Part shown: positions 11,696 to 27,062 of the stretch, one piece after another | Numbering within the stretch: position 1 is the first letter of the stretch | Layout: every line of letters starts with the position of its first letter | NCBI RefSeq assembly: GCF_900497805.2 | Contig: NW_020954550.1 | Coordinates: 31,845,184 to 31,909,183, forward strand | Reading direction: 5' to 3' | DNA: 64,000 bases | From: Vombatus ursinus | Lineage: Eukaryota > Chordata > Mammalia > Diprotodontia > Vombatidae | Notes under the pieces: model-generated | Told to the model about the DNA's origin: nothing | Seen by the model: the letters and a program-made list of their open reading frames with translations, nothing else | The model's database searches: none | Translations under genes and position numbers: made by a program

Positions 11696-11900
11696 AACTT
11701 TTAGAGGACATACCTCATCAGACCACACACTTACAAAGTTCTTCTTCAGATATATAAATGACAAACCTAAGAGCGAGAATCCCCAATAAAAAGCAAACCT
11801 GAGGACTCAAAAAACCAAAGTAGCCTGGGATAATTTAGTGAAGCAGCAGGTAGTCTCTATGGCCCATCAATGACCTCAAGAGTAATATTTGATTCCAACT

Positions 11901-11932
11901 CTCTCTCTATATATATATATATTCATAACAGT
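11901..11932. repeat. (CT)n-(TA)n microsatellite
   Basis: A short CT run passes into an AT run. Confidence 0.9.
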
Positions 11933-11934
11933 GA

Positions 11935-12955
11935 TTTGGAGATCTTCCCAACCTGACTTTATAGTTCTTCAACCCTCCTTGTCCCAGTGATATCCATCTC
12001 TATCTTTTCCTTTTTTTTTTATTTTTGTGAGGCAATTGGGGTTAAGTGACTTGCCCAGGGTCACACAACTAGTAAGTGTAAACTGTCTGATGCTGAATTT
12101 GAATTCAGGTCCTCCTGGCTCCAGGACCAGTGCTCTATCCACTGTGCCACCTAGCTGCCCCCATCCATCTCTATCTAACTCTAGCCAGACACTGACAATG
12201 AGGTGTAACACCTGGCCATTACCTGAAATATGTAGTTCTACCTCTAAGGTCCTGAACTCCAAAAACCCACCCTCTGATCACACCGCCCCCCCCTTATATC
12301 TTTTCATTCTTCTGACTCTCTCAATCACCTTGAACCTAATTGTCATTATCATTATGACCTTTGCCCCCTAAATCTCTCTCTATACTCATAATCTATTCTG
12401 GATTCGCTTTGTATCGTTATTCCCTCTTGGACTATGAACAGCTACTTCAAATGACTGACTCCCCACCATCCGAGAAATCCTTGGCTCCTTGACTTTATGC
12501 CATATCCCTAATCTTCAATCTTGAACAACCTCAATCAGCTGGCTTCTCCCCTCCTAAATGGGTAACTGTTGCTGGGGAAAGCCATAAAACCATGATAAAT
12601 TCATTTAGCTAAGTATTTGCCCTGTAATCTGAGTTGGATCCTCACTGCTGCTTAGCACTCCTTTGATTCAATTCTCATTGATGGACTTTTACCTTCTCAA
12701 CAATAACCATTCCAAGCTTTTTTTTTAAAGCGTTTCCCTCAAACTCCTTCCCCTGTCCTTTATATTCCCAAAAGATGACCTCTGCTTCTACTTTAATGAA
12801 GTCAAGATCAACTATTTTTAGTTTCCTCACTTCTTTTCTACACGTCCAAATTTCTTAGCACTTCAACCTCCTCCAATGTTCCTCCAGTACCTTTCTCTAT
12901 GAATCATTCTCTTCCTCTCTTGCATCTTCAGTGTCTCACTTTCCATTGACCTTTC
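11935..12955 (+). mobile_element. Possible L2-type ORF2 remnant, interrupted by a SINE
   Basis: Pyrimidine-rich plus-strand sequence resembles the region between the endonuclease and reverse transcriptase of L2-type LINEs, for example 'cttcctctcttgcatcttca'. A SINE interrupts it at 12005-12164. No catalytic motif remains, so the call rests on composition and context. Confidence 0.4.
12005..12164 (-). mobile_element. tRNA-derived marsupial SINE, full length
   Basis: The minus strand reads ggggcagctaggtggcacag with A-box-like and B-box-like (gaattcaaattc) segments and an A-rich tail, which appears on the plus strand as a T run at 12009-12020. It is flanked by an 11-base direct repeat ccatctctatc at 11994-12004 and 12165-12175. 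This is the family also seen at 15229, 18910, 58575 and 58815. Confidence 0.85.
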
Positions 12956-12964
12956 TCTTTTTTT

Positions 12965-13150
12965 AAAAAAAAGTATTTGTTTTATTTTTAATTTATGGGA
13001 TAAAACAAGCATTTCTATAACATAGTATAATAAAAATGATTTCACATGAAACTGCAAATTTATTATGTACAACTTGCTGTTCCTTTTAAATGTATAATAA
13101 AGTTATTGTGTAAATTTTTTCATCCCCCTCACCACCCTAGAGATGGCTAC
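12965..13150 (-). mobile_element. 3' end of an older L1-like LINE
   Basis: This is the reverse complement of the element end at 4280-4480: 'tgtacaacttgctgttcctt' here against its complement there, with the same order of blocks and a T run at the left end as the inverted poly(A). The sequence up to about 13340 may be more of the same element. Confidence 0.65.
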
Positions 13151-13159
13151 CATTAGATA

Positions 13160-14330
13160 TAAGTATGTATGCATATATGTATATATATATGTAAAATCAA
13201 CCTATACATACTTCTATTTACCAGTTCTTTCTCTAGATGCAGATAGTGTATTCCCTCATATGTCTTTTGTGGTTTATAATAGTCAAAATGACTTATTCAC
13301 TCAAGTTGTTTTTAAACTATATTGCTATTACTGTATATAACATATGTTTAGAAACATGCTGAGTTGTTCCTAGTCTTAAAATTAGCTTTCCTCAATGGTT
13401 GTACCTCCTCTATATTCTATCCCTCGGTTTCGTTTTCATTGCCATACATCATGAAAGAGTCATCTATACCCAATACCTACTACTTGATGCATCAATTACT
13501 TGTCATCTTGCTTTTCAAAGTCACCAGTTTCCACTTTTACTTCAAAGAATTCAGCCCTGAGCCTTAGAGTCTGCTGGGTTCTGTCAGCCCATGAGCACAA
13601 TTACCCCTAGAAATGAGTCTAGGGATCTTTCCCACTTTTGTAGCTACCGCTATGACTAGATTTCCATCTTTAATATTTGCTCCTTCTTTCCCTTCTACTC
13701 CTGCTATGATACACTATCTAAGATTTATTTACAAGAAAATATACCAGTTCAGAAATGATAGACTAAATAATTAGCAATAAGTATTAGATCAGTCTCATTC
13801 TCAGCCCAAGTGATATCAAAACTTCTTACATTTACAATAGCAAAGTCCCAATTAGGTCAAATAATGGATCTCCTGAAGAAGTCACATGTATTCAAATTCA
13901 CACTTTTGAAGATATAATAATATAAAATGTAATATTTGATTTCAGCCCAATGGAAATACACAGTCTGAATTTGAATGATGTGACCACTTCAAGAGACTGA
14001 TTGTTGACACTACTTAGAACTTCGCTGAACTGAACTATGATTCCTTAGGCATAGTTAGATCTATGTATTTTTCTAATACTGGAATGTTCTAATCAACTGT
14101 GCCACCTCTGCCCCCCAAAAGAATGATTTATTTTACCCTAGGACACCCACATATAATCTAGGATTTGCCTGCATGGGTGATCTGGATTAAATCCATTGGT
14201 CTATACTCATTCCCAACAAAGAAAAAAAATTATTTTAGGATGTGACTTACATTCCTGGTAGTCACTGAACTATCTGGATATCTCCCATCCTTCTAACCAA
14301 AAAAAGGGGGGGGGGGAGGAGTACTTAAAA
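13160..14330. other. Unassigned stretch upstream of an L1
   Basis: Apart from a small TA/TG patch at 13160-13192 and a G run at about 14308-14317, I recognise nothing certain. Part may belong to the LINE ending at 12965. Confidence 0.35.
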
Positions 14331-14782
14331 ATCACCATTGTCCAGATCTCCACCTGCTTCAGCATAGCTCTGGGCAAATAGGTAACCTCCAGCAGTCAGA
14401 CCTTCATGTGCTTTATTGTAGCCCTGGAGAAATGAAGAAACACCACAACCTCAGCCAGACACCAGCACTTGGACCCTGGCTCAGCACCAGGTAAGGGGCC
14501 AGGCACCTATATCCTCCAGCAGTGTCAGTAACCCCCACACCACCTCCTCAGCACAGCACCAGACACAAGGGTCCCCTGTGGATGTCAGGACAACATCAGT
14601 ACAGCACCAGGGAAACAGCCAAGATTCCAACCTGGGAGCAGAGATCAAATCTAAAAGAAAGTAAAAAGGTCAAAAAGGATGAGCAAAAACCAAAAAAAAA
14701 AAAGTTAAAAACTGGCCATAGAAAGTTATTATGGTATCAGGGAAGATCAAGACACAAACTCAACAACAATGTCAAAACACCT

Positions 14783-15728
14783 ATGAGCAAAACCCCAAAG
14801 AAAAATGGGAAGTGGTCTTAAACCCAGAAAGAACTCATGGAAGAGCTCAAAAAGGAGTTTAAAATCATGTAAGAGAGGTAGAAGAAAAATTGGGAAAAGA
14901 AATGAGAGTGATGCAAGAGAATCATGAAAAGAGTCAATAGCTTGAAAAAAGAAAACAATTGCTTAAAAAGTACAATTAGACAAAGGGACAAGGAACTGAA
15001 AAAACCAACTCATTAAAAGTTAGAATTGGGAAAGTGGAAGCTAAGAACTCTATGAGACATCAAAATCAATTGAATAAATTCAAAAGAATGAAAAAATAGA
15101 AGAAAATGTAAAATACATCATAGAAAAATATTTGCCCAGAAAATAGATACAGGAGAGACTATGTCAGAATCATTGAACTACCTGAAAGCCATAATCGAAA
15201 GGAGGATAGCATCTTTCAAGGAATTATTGGGGCAGTTAGGTGGCACAGTGGATAGAGCTCAGATCTTGGAGTCAGGAGGACCTGAGTTCAAATCTAGCCT
15301 CAGACACTTGACACTTGCTAACTGTGTGACCCTGGGCAAGTCACTTAACCCCAATTGCCTCACCAAAAAAAAAAAAATTACCAAGGAAAATTGCTCTGAT
15401 ATCTTGGAACCAGAGGGCAAAACAGTCATTGAAAGAAACCTGCAAAAAATACTGCTCTGCCCAGAAAGAAACAACTCAAATTTCAAGGAACCACAATTAG
15501 GATTACACAGCTACAACACTAAAAGATCAGACGTCATGGAACATGATGTTCTGGAAGACAACAGAGCTAGGACTACAACCAAGAATCATCTACCTAGTGA
15601 AATTAAGCCTAATATATAAGGGAAAATAATCATTCAATGAAATAGAAGGATTTCAAGGTTTCATAAAGAGAAGACCAGAATTAAACCAAAAATTTCATCT
15701 TTAATATCAAGATTCAAGAAAAACATAA
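14783..15728 (+). pseudogene. L1 ORF1 (RNA-binding chaperone), broken
   Basis: In L1s, ORF1p is a trimeric coiled-coil RNA-binding protein that packages its own RNA. The chosen start reads MSKTPKKNGK and parallels MSKKKG in the other L1. Next comes a lysine/glutamate-rich coiled coil ('NSLKKENNCLKSTIRQR' at about 14930-14985). After the SINE insertion come ENCSDILEPEGKTVIERN and the remains of the C-terminal domain, ending in QDSRKT. The SINE (15229-15377) splits the frame inside 'FQGII...ITKENC'. Several stops are also present. Confidence 0.8.
15229..15377 (+). mobile_element. tRNA-derived SINE inside L1 ORF1
   Basis: Head 'ggggcagttaggtggcacag', B-box-like 'gagttcaaatct', then 'tcacttaaccccaattgcct' and an A run. 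ORF1 coding sequence resumes immediately after it. The flanks are aattatt and aaattac, so the duplication is short and worn. It inserted after the L1 did. Confidence 0.88.
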
Positions 15729-16280
15729 ACAGGTTAAAAAAAAAGAAAAGAAAACACAAGGGATTCAATAGAGCTAAACTATTTACATCACTACATGAGA
15801 AGATGATACTTGTAATTCTTAAAAATTGTATCAGTAATAGTATAGCTAGAAGGAATATAGATAGATAGAGGGCACAGGTATAAGGTAAATTTGAGGGCAT
15901 GACATAAAAAATGAAGGGATGAGAAAGGAGCGAAATGGGTGCAGAAGAAAGGGAGGGGAAGAAGAGAGTAAAGTATTTCACATGAAGAGGCACAAAAAAT
16001 TAATTATAGTGGAGAGGAAGATGGGAGGGTGGGCGACGGGCATCACTTGAACTTTACTCCCTTCAGTATTGGTTTAAAGAGGGAATAATATCTATAACCA
16101 ATTGAATATAGAAATCTATCTTATTCAACAGGGAAGTAGAAGGGGAGGAAATTAAGTAAAGGGGCAGGTGGGAACTGACAGAAGGGAGGGCAGATCAAGG
16201 GAGGTGGTAGACGGAAGAAAAACACTGGTGAAGAGGGGAAGGGCGAAAGGAGAGTGAGAACAAACAAGAGGATGAATAGG
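15729..16280 (+). other. L1 inter-ORF spacer, purine-rich
   Basis: There is no open frame in the sense direction. It is strongly purine-rich from about 15900 to 16260. It aligns in order with the spacer of the other L1 (27063-27667 on the minus strand), for example the shared tagaaatct..ctt block near 16106. The element therefore has a long spacer by design and not through a local insertion. Confidence 0.7.
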
Positions 16281-19200
16281 ATGGAGAAAAATACACGGTT
16301 AGTAATCATAACTGTGAATGTAAATGGGATAAACTCTCCCATAAAATGGAAGCAGATAGCAGAGTGGATCAAAAACCAGAATCCAACAATATGTTGTTTA
16401 CAAGAAACACACTTGAAGCAGAGAGACATACACTCATAGAAATGGTAAGGGACTGGAGCAGAATCTATTATGCTTCAGTTGAAGTAAAAGAAAAAAAAGA
16501 AAAGAAAAGAAAATCAAGGATAACAATCCTGATCTCAGAAAAAGCGAAAGCAAAAATAGACCTACTTAAAAGAGATAAGGAAGGAAACTACATCTTACTA
16601 AAAGCTACCATAAACAATGAAGCAATATCAATACTAAACATCTATGAATCAATTGGTATAGCATCCAAATTCTTAAAAGAGAAGTTAGAAATAGATAATA
16701 AAACTATACTAGTGGTACACCTCAACTGTTTCCTCTTAGAACTCAATAAATCCAACCAAAAAAGAAACTAAGGAGGTAAATAAAATTTTAGAAAAGTTAG
16801 ATATGACAAACTTTTGGAGAAAATTGAAAGGGAACAGAAAAGAATATATCTTTTTCTCAGCAGCGCATGGCATCTACACAAAAACTGACCATGTATTAGG
16901 CCATAAAACCTCAAAATCAAATGTATAAAGGTAGAAATTAAATGTATTCTTTTTGTATCATAATGCAATAAAAGGTACATTCAACAAAGGGCAGGGTAAA
17001 TAGATTAAAAATTAACTGGAAACTAAATAATCTAATCCTAAAGAATAAATAGGTCAAAAAACAAATCATAGAAACAGTCAATAATTTCAACAATGAAACA
17101 ACATGCCAAAATTTATGGGATGTAGCCAAAGCAATGCTTAGGGGAAATTTTATTTATCTAAATTCTTATATCAACAAAATAGAAAAATAATGGAGCAATT
17201 AATTGGGCATGCAACTAAAAAAAAACTAGGAAAAAATTAAAAATTCCCAATTAAGCACCAAGCTGGAAATCCTGAAAACCAAAATTGAGCTTAATAAGCT
17301 TGAAAGTGGAAAAAAAAACTATCTAGGAGCTGGTTTTATGGAAAAAAAGCCCAAAACAATAAGATAGATAAGCCATTGGGTTATTTGTTTTTTTCAAAAA
17401 AAGTAAACCAAATATCCAGTATCAAAAAGGAAAAGGGTGAAATCACCACCTGGAGAAGAAATTAAAGCAATCGTTAAGAAATATTTTGTCCAATTACATG
17501 CAATAAATCTGACAATCTGACTGAAATCAATGAATATTTACAAAAATATCAATTATATATCTTAATAGATCAAGAAATATATTGCCTAAATAATCCTATC
17601 TTAGAAAAGTAAATTGAAAAAGCCATTAATGAACTCCCTAAGAAAAAGTCCCCAGGGCCAGATGGGTTCAAAAATGAATTCAACCCAACATAAAAAAAAA
17701 ACATTTAATTCCAATACTATATAAAACCATTTGGAAAAAATAGGTGAAGTCCAGCCAAACTCCTTCTATGACATAAATATGGTGCTGATACCTAAACCAA
17801 GAAGAAGTAAAACAGAGAAAGAAAATTATAGACTGATTTCCCTAATGAATATTGATGCAAAAATTTTGAACAAAATACTGGCAAGGTAATTACAGCAATA
17901 TATCAGAAAGATTATACACTATGACCAGGTGGGATTTATTTATACCAGGAATGCAGCGTTGGTTCAATATTAGGAAAACTATCAACATAACTGATCATAT
18001 CAATAACAAAATCTATAGGAATCATTCAATTATCTCAATAGATGCTAAAAAAAAGCTTTTGACAAAATACAGCACCCATTCCTATTAAAAACAATAGTGA
18101 ACAGAGAAATAAAGGGAGCATTCCTTAAATGATAAGCAGTATCTATCTAAAACCATCAGCAGGCATTATCTATAATGGAGATAAGCTAGAAACCTTCCCA
18201 ATAATATCAGGAGTGAAATAAGGATGCCCATTATCACCACTATTATTCAATATAATACTAGAAATGTTAGCTAAAGCAATAAGAGAAGAAAAAGAAATTG
18301 AAGGAATTAGAATAGGCAATGAGGAAACAAAATTATTATTCTTTGCAGATGACATGGTGGTATACTTAGAGTACCCTATAAAATTAACTAAAAACTACTT
18401 GAAATAATTAACAACTTTAGCAAAGTTGCAGGATAAAAGATAAACCCACATAAATCATCAGCATTTCTTTATATGCCCAAAAAAACCCAGCAGCAAGAGA
18501 TGGAAAGAGAAATTCCATTTAAAATAACTATAAACAATATAAAATACTTGGAAGTCTACTTGCCAAGAGAAACCTAGAAACTATGTGAACACAATTACAA
18601 AACACTTTTCACACAAATAAAATAAGAACTAAACAATTAGAAAAATATCAGTTGCTCATGGTTAGGCTGAGGCAATATAATAGAAATGACAATTCTGCCT
18701 AAACTAATTTACTTATTCAGTGCCAAACCAATCAAACTATCAAAATTATTATTTGATAGAGCTAGAAAAAATAACAACAAAATTCATTTGGAAGAATACA
18801 AGGTCAAGAATATCAAGGGAATTCAAGAAAAAAAAACAATACAAAGAAGGTGGCCTAGCAATACCAGATCTCAAACTATATTATAAAGCAGTAATCAAAA
18901 CTACTTGGTGGGGCAGCTACGTGGTGCAGTGGATAAAGCACCGGCCCTGGATTCAGGAGGACCTGAGTTCAAATCCGGCCTCAGACACATAACACTTACT
19001 AGCTGTGTGACCTTGGGCAAGTCACTTAACTCCATTTCCTAGCCAAAAAAACCAAAAACCAAAAAACAAACAAACAAACCAAAAAAAAACTGCTTAGTAC
19101 TGGTAAGAAATAGAGTGGTGGATCAGTGGAATAGATTAGGTACACGAGATGCAGTAGTCAATGACTATAGTAATCTATTGTTTGATAAATCCAAAGACTC

Positions 19201-20268
19201 CAACTTCTGGGACAAGAACTCACTATCTGATAAAAACTGCTGAGAAAACTGGAAAACAATAGGGCACAAACTAGTATAGACCAACATCTCCCACTGAATA
19301 CCAAGATAAGGTCAAAAATGGGTACATGATTTAGATATAAAGAGTGACACCATAAGCCAGTTAGAAGAGTAAGGAATAGTCTACCTGTCAGATCTAAAAG
19401 GAGGGGAAGAATTTGTGACCAAACAAGAGATAGAGCATTACAAAATGTAGAAATAAATAATTTTGACATATTAAATTCAATTAAATGAAAGGCTTTTTTA
19501 CAAACAAAACCAATGCAACCAAGATTAGAAGGAAAACAGAAAACTGGGAAATAGTCTTTATAGCAAGTGACTCTGATGAAGGCTTCATTTCTCAAATATA
19601 AAGAGAACTGAGTCAAATTTATAAGAATATAAGCCATTCCCCAGTTGATAAATGCCCAAAGGATATGAAAAGGCAGTTTTCAGATGAAGAAATCAAAGCT
19701 ATGTATAGGCATATGAAGAAGTGCTCTAAATCACTTTTGATGACAGAAATGCAAATTAAAACCACTTTGAGGTACCATCTCACACCTATCAGATTGACTA
19801 ATATGACAAAAAGAAGGAAAATGATAAATGTTGGAGAGGATGTGGGAAAATTGGGCCACTAATACACTGTTGGTGGAGTTATGAACTGATCCAACCATTC
19901 TGGAGAGCAATTTGAAACTATGCCCAAAGGGTTATAAAACTGCTTACTCTTTGATCCAGCAATACTATTACTAGGTCTGTATCCCAAAGAGATCATAAAA
20001 AAGGTCAAAGGACCTATATGTGCAAAAATATTAATAGCAACTTTTTTCACGGCAGCAAAATATTGGAAATTGAAGGAATGTCCATCAATTCGGGAATGGC
20101 TGAACAAGCTGTGGGATATGAATGTAATGGAATACTACCGTGCAACAAGAAATGATGAACAGACAGATTTCAGAAAAACCTGAATTGTACAAACTGATGC
20201 AAAGTGAGATGAGCAGAACCAGGAAAACATTGTACACAGTATCAGCAACATTGTGTGATCAACTATGA
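16281..20268 (+). pseudogene. L1 ORF2 (endonuclease-reverse transcriptase), broken
   Basis: ORF2p nicks target DNA and reverse-transcribes the L1 RNA. The start reads MEKNTRLVIITVNVNGINSP, with the endonuclease N-terminal NVNG block and CCLQETH close behind. The reverse transcriptase block [11 protein letters not shown] lies at about 18336-18372. The C-terminal region runs through MKRQFSDEEIKAMYRHMKK (19665) to LCDQL and the stop at 20266. Many stops and frameshifts are present, and a SINE sits at 18910-19085. Allowing for the SINE, the length fits about 1270 codons, normal for L1. Confidence 0.88.
18910..19085 (+). mobile_element. tRNA-derived SINE inside L1 ORF2
   Basis: Full-length copy with head 'ggggcagctacgtggtgcag', B-box-like 'gagttcaaatccgg' and an A-rich tail carrying aaac repeats. 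It is flanked by 13-base direct repeats aaaactacttggt (18897-18909) and aaaactgcttagt (19086-19098), with two differences. It interrupts the thumb/C-terminal part of ORF2. Confidence 0.92.
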
Positions 20269-20754
20269 ATGACTCAGCTCTTCTCAGCAACACAATGATC
20301 CAAGACTCATGAAGGAAAATACTATCTATATCCAGATAATGAGCTGATGAACTCTGAATGCAGATTGAAGTATTTTTTTTTTGCTTACTTCATTCTTTTT
20401 CATGCTTTTTCCCCTTTTGATCTGTTTCTTCTTTAACAGTTGTGACTAAAATGGAGATTTGTTTTACATGATAGCATGTGTATAACATATCAAATTGCCT
20501 ATCATTTTTGGAAGAAGGGAGGGGAAGGAGGGAGGAAGAAATATTTGGAACTCAAAATTTTGTAAAAATGAAAGTTAAAAATCATCCTGACATGTAATTG
20601 TGAAAAAAATACTATTAAAAAGAAGAATTATTGGTGTACTTGAAGAAAGCAGCTTAAAAACCTATCAAACTATGAGGACCTGAAAAATGATTGGATGTTT
20701 TGATTGGAGGTGGTAAGGGAAGGCAATTATTTCTAGGAGTTTGACAGTAAAAAG

Positions 20755-20872
20755 ACTGAAAAATGTGACATTAAGCACCTACTACATGCAAGTGCTGGGT
20801 TGTAGAAATAGTGGTGAAAACTATATATGCCTCCCTAAGGCTTATAATTTAATAGAAGAAAAGCAACATACG

Positions 20873-20903
<31 letters not shown>

Positions 20904-21165
20904 ATGTGTGTGTGTTTGTGTGTGTCATAAAAATACATATCATATTGATATATTGTATGACATGTAATAAACAAGGAGCTTATTTATATGTATGTATATA
21001 CATATCCATATGTAAATATGTATATATGTATGTATAATACAATGCAGATTAAGAAGAGGCAAAGGAGAAATCCAAAGTACTTTATGCTTCAGGAAAATTC
21101 AAGGAAGCTCATTTGAGAGGTTATCATTTTAACTAGGGATTGGAAAAGAATCCAAGAATAATCAT
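20755..21165 (-). mobile_element. L2-type LINE fragment split by a microsatellite
   Basis: 'gcacctactacatgcaagtg' and 'aaggcttataatttaataga' are the inverted 3' part of L2-like LINEs. The match resumes after the microsatellite near 21040. Confidence 0.6.
20870..21035. repeat. (TA)n/(TG)n microsatellite
   Basis: A TA run, a TG run and then further TATG-rich sequence after 20985. Confidence 0.92.
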
Positions 21166-21184
21166 CATAATTTGCTTATATGAG

Positions 21185-21390
21185 AGAGGACAGTGGAAAG
21201 AGTGTTGGATTTGGAATCAGATGACCTGAGCTCCAGCCTCACCTCTTCCATTTACTGTCTATGTGATTTGGGCAAATAAGTTGACCTCTCTGGACTAGAG
21301 GTTTAGTGCTCAGCAAAATGAAGGGATAGTGCTAGATGACCTCTAAATTACTTTCGAGCTTGACTATTCTACTTTATAAAGTACCTTCAC
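21185..21390 (+). mobile_element. MIR/THER-type CORE-SINE
   Basis: The tRNA-like head is degraded ('gagtgttggatttggaatca'). It is followed by the 'ctatgtgatttgggcaa' CORE block and a tail with 'gctagatgacctctaaatta'. Confidence 0.7.
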
Positions 21391-21572
21391 TACAACGATC
21401 TTGTAAAACAAGTAATGAAATTATTGTTATTCCCATTTTGCTAATGGAGGGACCTAAGTTCAGAAGGTTAAATGAACTCTTCCATCCATGTTCACAGGGC
21501 CATTAAGTATCAGAGGTTAAATTTGAATTCCAAAACTGCTGCCTCCAAATCCAGCATTCTTTCCACTAGAGG
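21391..21572 (-). mobile_element. MIR-type SINE, inverted
   Basis: 'ttattcccattttgctaatg' through 'aggttaaatttgaattccaa' to 'cattctttccact' is the reverse of the MIR CORE and head. Confidence 0.65.
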
Positions 21573-21573
21573 C

Positions 21574-21835
21574 AGCCTGGGTAGTACAGTGGATAGAACA
21601 CTGGGCCTGGAGTCAGAAAGACTTGAGTTTGAATCCAGCATCAGACATTTCCTAGCTTTGTGACCCTGGACATGTCACTTACCTTTATCTACCTTAGCTT
21701 CCTCAATGGTAAAATGAAGATAATAATAGTACCTACGTCTCAGGACTGTTGTGGGAAATAAATGAGATAATATTTATAAATCACTAACACAGTGTCCAGC
21801 ACATATTAGACATTTAAACAAATGCTTGTTTCCTT
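21574..21835 (+). mobile_element. CORE-SINE with L2/L3-like tail
   Basis: The tRNA-like head 'gtagtacagtggatagaaca' and 'tttgtgaccctggacatgtc' are followed by 'aatgagataatatttataaa' and a tail resembling CR1-clade 3' ends ('cagtgtccagcacatattag'). This is the MIR/THER arrangement. Confidence 0.75.
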
Positions 21836-21956
21836 TCTTCCTTCACTAAAATGAAAGAGGAATGGGAGAGATGTCATCTAAAACAGATCTTGGAAGATTT
21901 TAACAGACAGAGATGAAGAGGCACTATGTTCTAGGAATGAAGTGATGGATTATATA

Positions 21957-22168
21957 TGGCTTCTCAAAGTGTGGTCCCTGAGATACTTTTAGGGGGTCAG
22001 TAAAGCCAAAGAAATATATTCATAATAATACTAAGACATTTTAATTTTTAATAAGGTAAGTGTTGTAGACATAAACCAATTTTTTAAAAATAGCTCTTTG
22101 GGTTCTTCAATAATTTTTAGGATTGTAAAAGGATCCTGAGACTAAAAAAATTGAGACCTACTGCCCTA
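21957..22168. mobile_element. hAT-Charlie nonautonomous element
   Basis: 'ggcttctcaaagtgtggtcc' at the left and 'aaaattgagacctactgccc' at the right are degraded Charlie-type inverted ends. Internal 'cataataatactaagac' is typical of one Charlie family. There is no transposase coding sequence. Confidence 0.65.
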
Positions 22169-22310
22169 CATGAATGCCCAGAGGCAGGAGAAAGCATAGT
22201 ATAACAATGTATAAAGGGGAGTAATGGAAAGTGTCTGAAAAAATCAATTGGCACCAGATTTTGGAGAAGTTTAAATGACAAGTAAAGACATTAACTTTTT
22301 AATCGTATGA

Positions 22311-22434
22311 ATCAGTGGTCATTTCTCCAGCACTTTCTATGTTCTAGGCATTATGTTAAGCATTGAAATGAAAACAAAAAAGTAAAAAATAAACCCTGCC
22401 CTCAAGGAGCTTACAATGTAATGGAGGTCACACT

Positions 22435-22467
<33 letters not shown>

Positions 22468-22830
22468 CATATGTATACACACATATATATGTATATATAT
22501 GTATATGTATGTATATACAAGATTCATACAAAGTACATATAAGGTAACCTTGAAGGGAAGGATCTCCAAACTGGAGAAGCTGAGAAAGGCTCCCTGTTGT
22601 GATTCATGAGCTGGAGGAAGTGAGGAATGATAAGAGGAGGAGGTGAGGAGGAAGAGCATTTCAGGAATGGGGGACAGCCAGGGCCAAGGCATCAAGATAG
22701 AAGATGGAGCTTGGTGTGTGAACAACAATAAATACGCCAATATAGTTGTATAGTAGTGTTACATGAGAATCATGCATAAAAAGACTGAAAGGATAGGAAG
22801 GGGTTAGATTGGGAAGAGCTCTCGTTTCTT
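22311..22830 (-). mobile_element. L2-type LINE, left part (host of nested L1s)
   Basis: The inverted L2 3' region ('ttctaggcattatgttaagc', 'ccctcaaggagcttacaatg') runs into ORF2 C-terminal sequence ending at gaagagctctcgtttct. It is interrupted by a microsatellite at 22434-22520. The same L2 copy resumes at 29941 after two L1 insertions. Confidence 0.8.
22434..22520. repeat. (TA)n-rich microsatellite
   Basis: TA run with CA and TG interruptions. Confidence 0.93.
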
Positions 22831-22891
22831 TTTTTAATAGCATTTTATTTTTTCAATTACATATAAAGATGATTTTTAACATTTATTTTTT
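22831..22891 (-). mobile_element. 3' tip of outer L1 fragment
   Basis: Inverted poly(A) and the last bases of an L1 3' UTR. The rest of this fragment is at 29618-29940, separated by the younger L1. The L2 target duplication gaagagctctc(g/a)tttct lies at 22814-22830 and 29941-29957, 16 of 17 bases identical. Confidence 0.8.
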
Positions 22892-23245
22892 TAAACTTAA
22901 TTAATTTATTTTGATTTATCAATAATCACTTCCATATGCTTTTGAGTTTAAAATTTTTCTCCCCCTTCCTCCCCACCATCCTCCCCAAGATGGCGCACAA
23001 TCTGATATATGCTATACATTTACATTCATATTAAACATATTTTCACATTAGTGATGTTGTAAGTAGAAGTTAAAACCAATAGGAGGAACCATCAGAAAGA
23101 GGAAACAAAACTCAACAGAAGAGAAAAAAAATAACAGTTAGGCTTCCATAGTTCTTTTTTTGGGTGTGGATAGCATTTTCCATCACAAGGCCTCTGGAGA
23201 TGTCTTAGATCCTTGTATTGCCAGGAAGGGTTAAGTTTATCAATA

Positions 23246-27062
<3,817 letters not shown>

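Larger units (their letters stand above)
14336..20640 (+). mobile_element. Near full-length L1, plus strand, non-functional
   Basis: Layout: a 5' UTR of about 450 bp, ORF1 (14783-15728), a spacer of about 550 bp, ORF2 (16281-20268), and a 3' UTR with a purine-rich block at about 20510-20540 and an A-rich end. SINEs at 15229 and 18910 interrupt ORF1 and ORF2. Both ORFs also contain many stops and frameshifts, so it cannot make its proteins. The left end is approximate because I found no convincing target duplication. Its 5' UTR shows no similarity to that of the L1 at 22.9-29.6 kb. Confidence 0.9.

Noticed and set aside
12005-12164. Possible tRNA gene from its A/B-box-like sequence
   Set aside because: It is the tRNA-like head of a dispersed SINE with a tail and target duplication. 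The same holds for the other SINE heads.
16121-16429. 102-codon minus-strand frame
   Set aside because: Antisense shadow of the purine-rich L1 spacer and ORF2 start. The same applies at 26884-27259.
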